From positions 1 through 64,000 of the forward strand of contig NZ_JAULRT010000035.1 in the NCBI RefSeq assembly GCF_030518215.1: DNA of 64,000 bases, read 5' to 3'. Source of the stretch: Gilvimarinus algae (GTDB lineage Bacteria; Pseudomonadota; Gammaproteobacteria; Pseudomonadales; Cellvibrionaceae). The notes under the pieces are model-generated. The model was not told the DNA's origin and searched no databases. It saw only the letters and a list, made by a program, of their open reading frames with translations. Below are positions 62,833 through 64,000 of this stretch, piece by piece (within the stretch, counting starts at the first letter, position 1; every line of letters begins with the position of its first letter). Position numbers and translations under genes: made by a program.

Positions 62833-64000
62833 ATGGCTAGCCGCACCCTCCGGTTTCTCTGCTTGCCCCTATTGTGCATGAGTACCGTCAGTCTCGCCGA
62901 AGACACTGAGCAATCCCCCATCGAGGAGACGGTAGTGCTCGGTGTTCGCAAGGCCAATTTTACCGAGATCACCGAGGACACCCAGAAGCTGGTGGACATG
63001 CCCGGCTCGCTGGGCGATCCGTTGGGCGCCATTACCGCTCTGCCTGGCGTAGTAACGCCGGCCGCCGGCGGGCCACCTGCGGTGCGCGGTTCCTCCCCGG
63101 ATGACAACCGCTATTACATCGACGGTATGCCTGCAGGCTATATTTTTCACCAGTTCAATACGTCGATTTTTGACGAGAACGTCATCCAGGACTTCCAACT
63201 CTTCGCCGCCGGCTTCGGTGCTCAGTACTCACAGGCGACCGGCGCTATATTCGATGTGCGATTGCGCGATCCAGCCAGGCAACCGCTGAGCACCACAGTC
63301 AACCTGTCGCTCCTGCGGGCGGGCGTCTTTGTCGAAAGCGCGCTGTCCGATTCAGCCGCTTTTTACCTCTCGGCTCGGGTTGGCCTGATTCAGTTTTTCC
63401 TGCCGGAGGATGACGAGCCGGATGAAGACGGCATCCGCATCATCAGCGCTCCCGAGGACAGTGACTACCAGTTCAAAACCCAGTGGGACCTCAATGACAA
63501 TCACAGTCTGAGCCTGACACTCGCCGGTGCGCAAGACTTCGCCGAAGCCGAATTTACGGATTTATCAGACTTTGTGCAGAAAAACCCCGATTATCAGGGC
63601 GATGCCATGATCAATCGCGAGTTTGACAGCCAGGGAATCAATTGGCTTTTTCAGGGCGACACCGGCCTTCAAGCCGGCATTACCCTCTCACACTACGCCG
63701 ATCTGGAAGAGGTGGAGTGGGGCGATAACTATTACCTGGACCTCGAGCTCGACAGTCTTCAGGGCCGCGCCTGGATCAGTGCGCTGGTGGGAGATCACAC
63801 ACTGACACTCGGTAGTGAGTACAGCGAAAACGACTACCACTACAGCACGCGCATGATCCTTTTTGTCTGCACTGAGTTTGATGTCGACTGCGACGAGGAC
63901 AGACGCGAATTGATCGAAGACGCGCGCGATATCGCTATTGCCGAAAGCAGTGTCTATTTGATAGACAACTGGCAGATAACGGAGAGTGTGAATCTCGAGC
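62833..64000 (+). CDS. TonB-dependent receptor-like protein, cut by the window end
   Basis: Translation from ATG 62833 gives a signal peptide ending near 'VSLAED', then 'SPIEETVVLGVRKANF', a plug with 'MPGSLGDPLGAITALPGVVT', 'PPAVRGSSPDDNRYYIDGMP' and 'FGAQYSQATGAIFDVRLRDP', and the start of a barrel. This is the pattern of a TonB-dependent receptor or a TonB-linked outer-membrane protein (with an 'SPDDNRYYIDG' plug like the vitamin or oligo-channel type). The reading frame stays open to the last base. Ligand unknown. No ribosome site of note precedes the start. Confidence 0.8.
   Translation, partial: MASRTLRFLCLPLLCMSTVSLAEDTEQSPIEETVVLGVRKANFTEITEDTQKLVDMPGSLGDPLGAITALPGVVTPAAGGPPAVRGSSPDDNRYYIDGMPAGYIFHQFNTSIFDENVIQDFQLFAAGFGAQYSQATGAIFDVRLRDPARQPLSTTVNLSLLRAGVFVESALSDSAAFYLSARVGLIQFFLPEDDEPDEDGIRIISAPEDSDYQFKTQWDLNDNHSLSLTLAGAQDFAEAEFTDLSDFVQKNPDYQGDAMINREFDSQGINWLFQGDTGLQAGITLSHYADLEEVEWGDNYYLDLELDSLQGRAWISALVGDHTLTLGSEYSENDYHYSTRMILFVCTEFDVDCDEDRRELIEDARDIAIAESSVYLIDNWQITESVNLE

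Overview
The window looks like a chromosomal segment of a marine, polysaccharide-degrading gammaproteobacterium. The Cellvibrionales (the Saccharophagus / Cellvibrio / Teredinibacter / Marinimicrobium neighbourhood) are the best guess. The evidence is a poly-serine linker after a lipoprotein signal, GH16 laminarinases with CBM6 and TSP3 modules, TonB receptors paired with SapC / halogenase / cupin genes, and a GC-rich, densely coding backbone. This is inferred from gene content; no rRNA or tRNA gene is visible.

Layout. 1-3500 is a low-GC accessory block: a probable insertion-sequence remnant, then a row of minus-strand genes (flavin reductase, HIT protein, unknown secreted protein, class A beta-lactamase) separated by attC-like recombination sites. 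It reads as an integron cassette array with no integrase in view. 3500-5038 holds a perfect 20-bp inverted repeat, a LexA-like box, a small YdeI/OmpD-associated gene and gene debris. 5039-15642 carries a large cytochrome / beta-propeller / DUF1080 lipoprotein, an Omp85-type protein, a cold-shock-like/DUF1294 membrane protein, a FlgP-FlgT pair, a YhiN-type flavoprotein and a membrane protein fused to a kinase-like domain. 15608-26356 carries a YdeP-type molybdoenzyme, a periplasmic binding protein, a SIMPL-domain protein, a diguanylate cyclase, the glutathione-dependent formaldehyde pathway (fghA-frmA) with a divergent LysR gene, and a chemoreceptor behind a FliA-type promoter. 26401-32587 is a moxR-batA-batB/C-batD operon. 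32635-40924 holds an octaheme TPR cytochrome, a sulfatase, small envelope proteins, a MliC-like lipoprotein and a second diguanylate cyclase.

41332-60845 is the most distinctive region and looks like a beta-glucan utilisation locus. Two membrane-anchored AraC-type regulators flank two GH16 genes. One GH16 is a surface lipoprotein. The other is a 1741-residue protein that joins a laminarinase, beta-sandwich modules, CBM6 and CBM56-like modules and seven TSP3 repeats to a C-terminal di-heme oxidoreductase. Next comes a tight run of genes, SapC-cupin-halogenase-DUF6445-SapC-cupin, downstream of a large TonB-dependent receptor and separated from it by a terminator. The window ends with a DUF3300 protein and the start of another TonB receptor.

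Two 314-350-bp palindromic non-coding elements (17876-18224 and 40938-41251) share a 49-bp core and look like members of one miniature repeat family. A solitary terminus related to the second lies at 12572. No CRISPR array, rRNA, tRNA or complete transposase was found.
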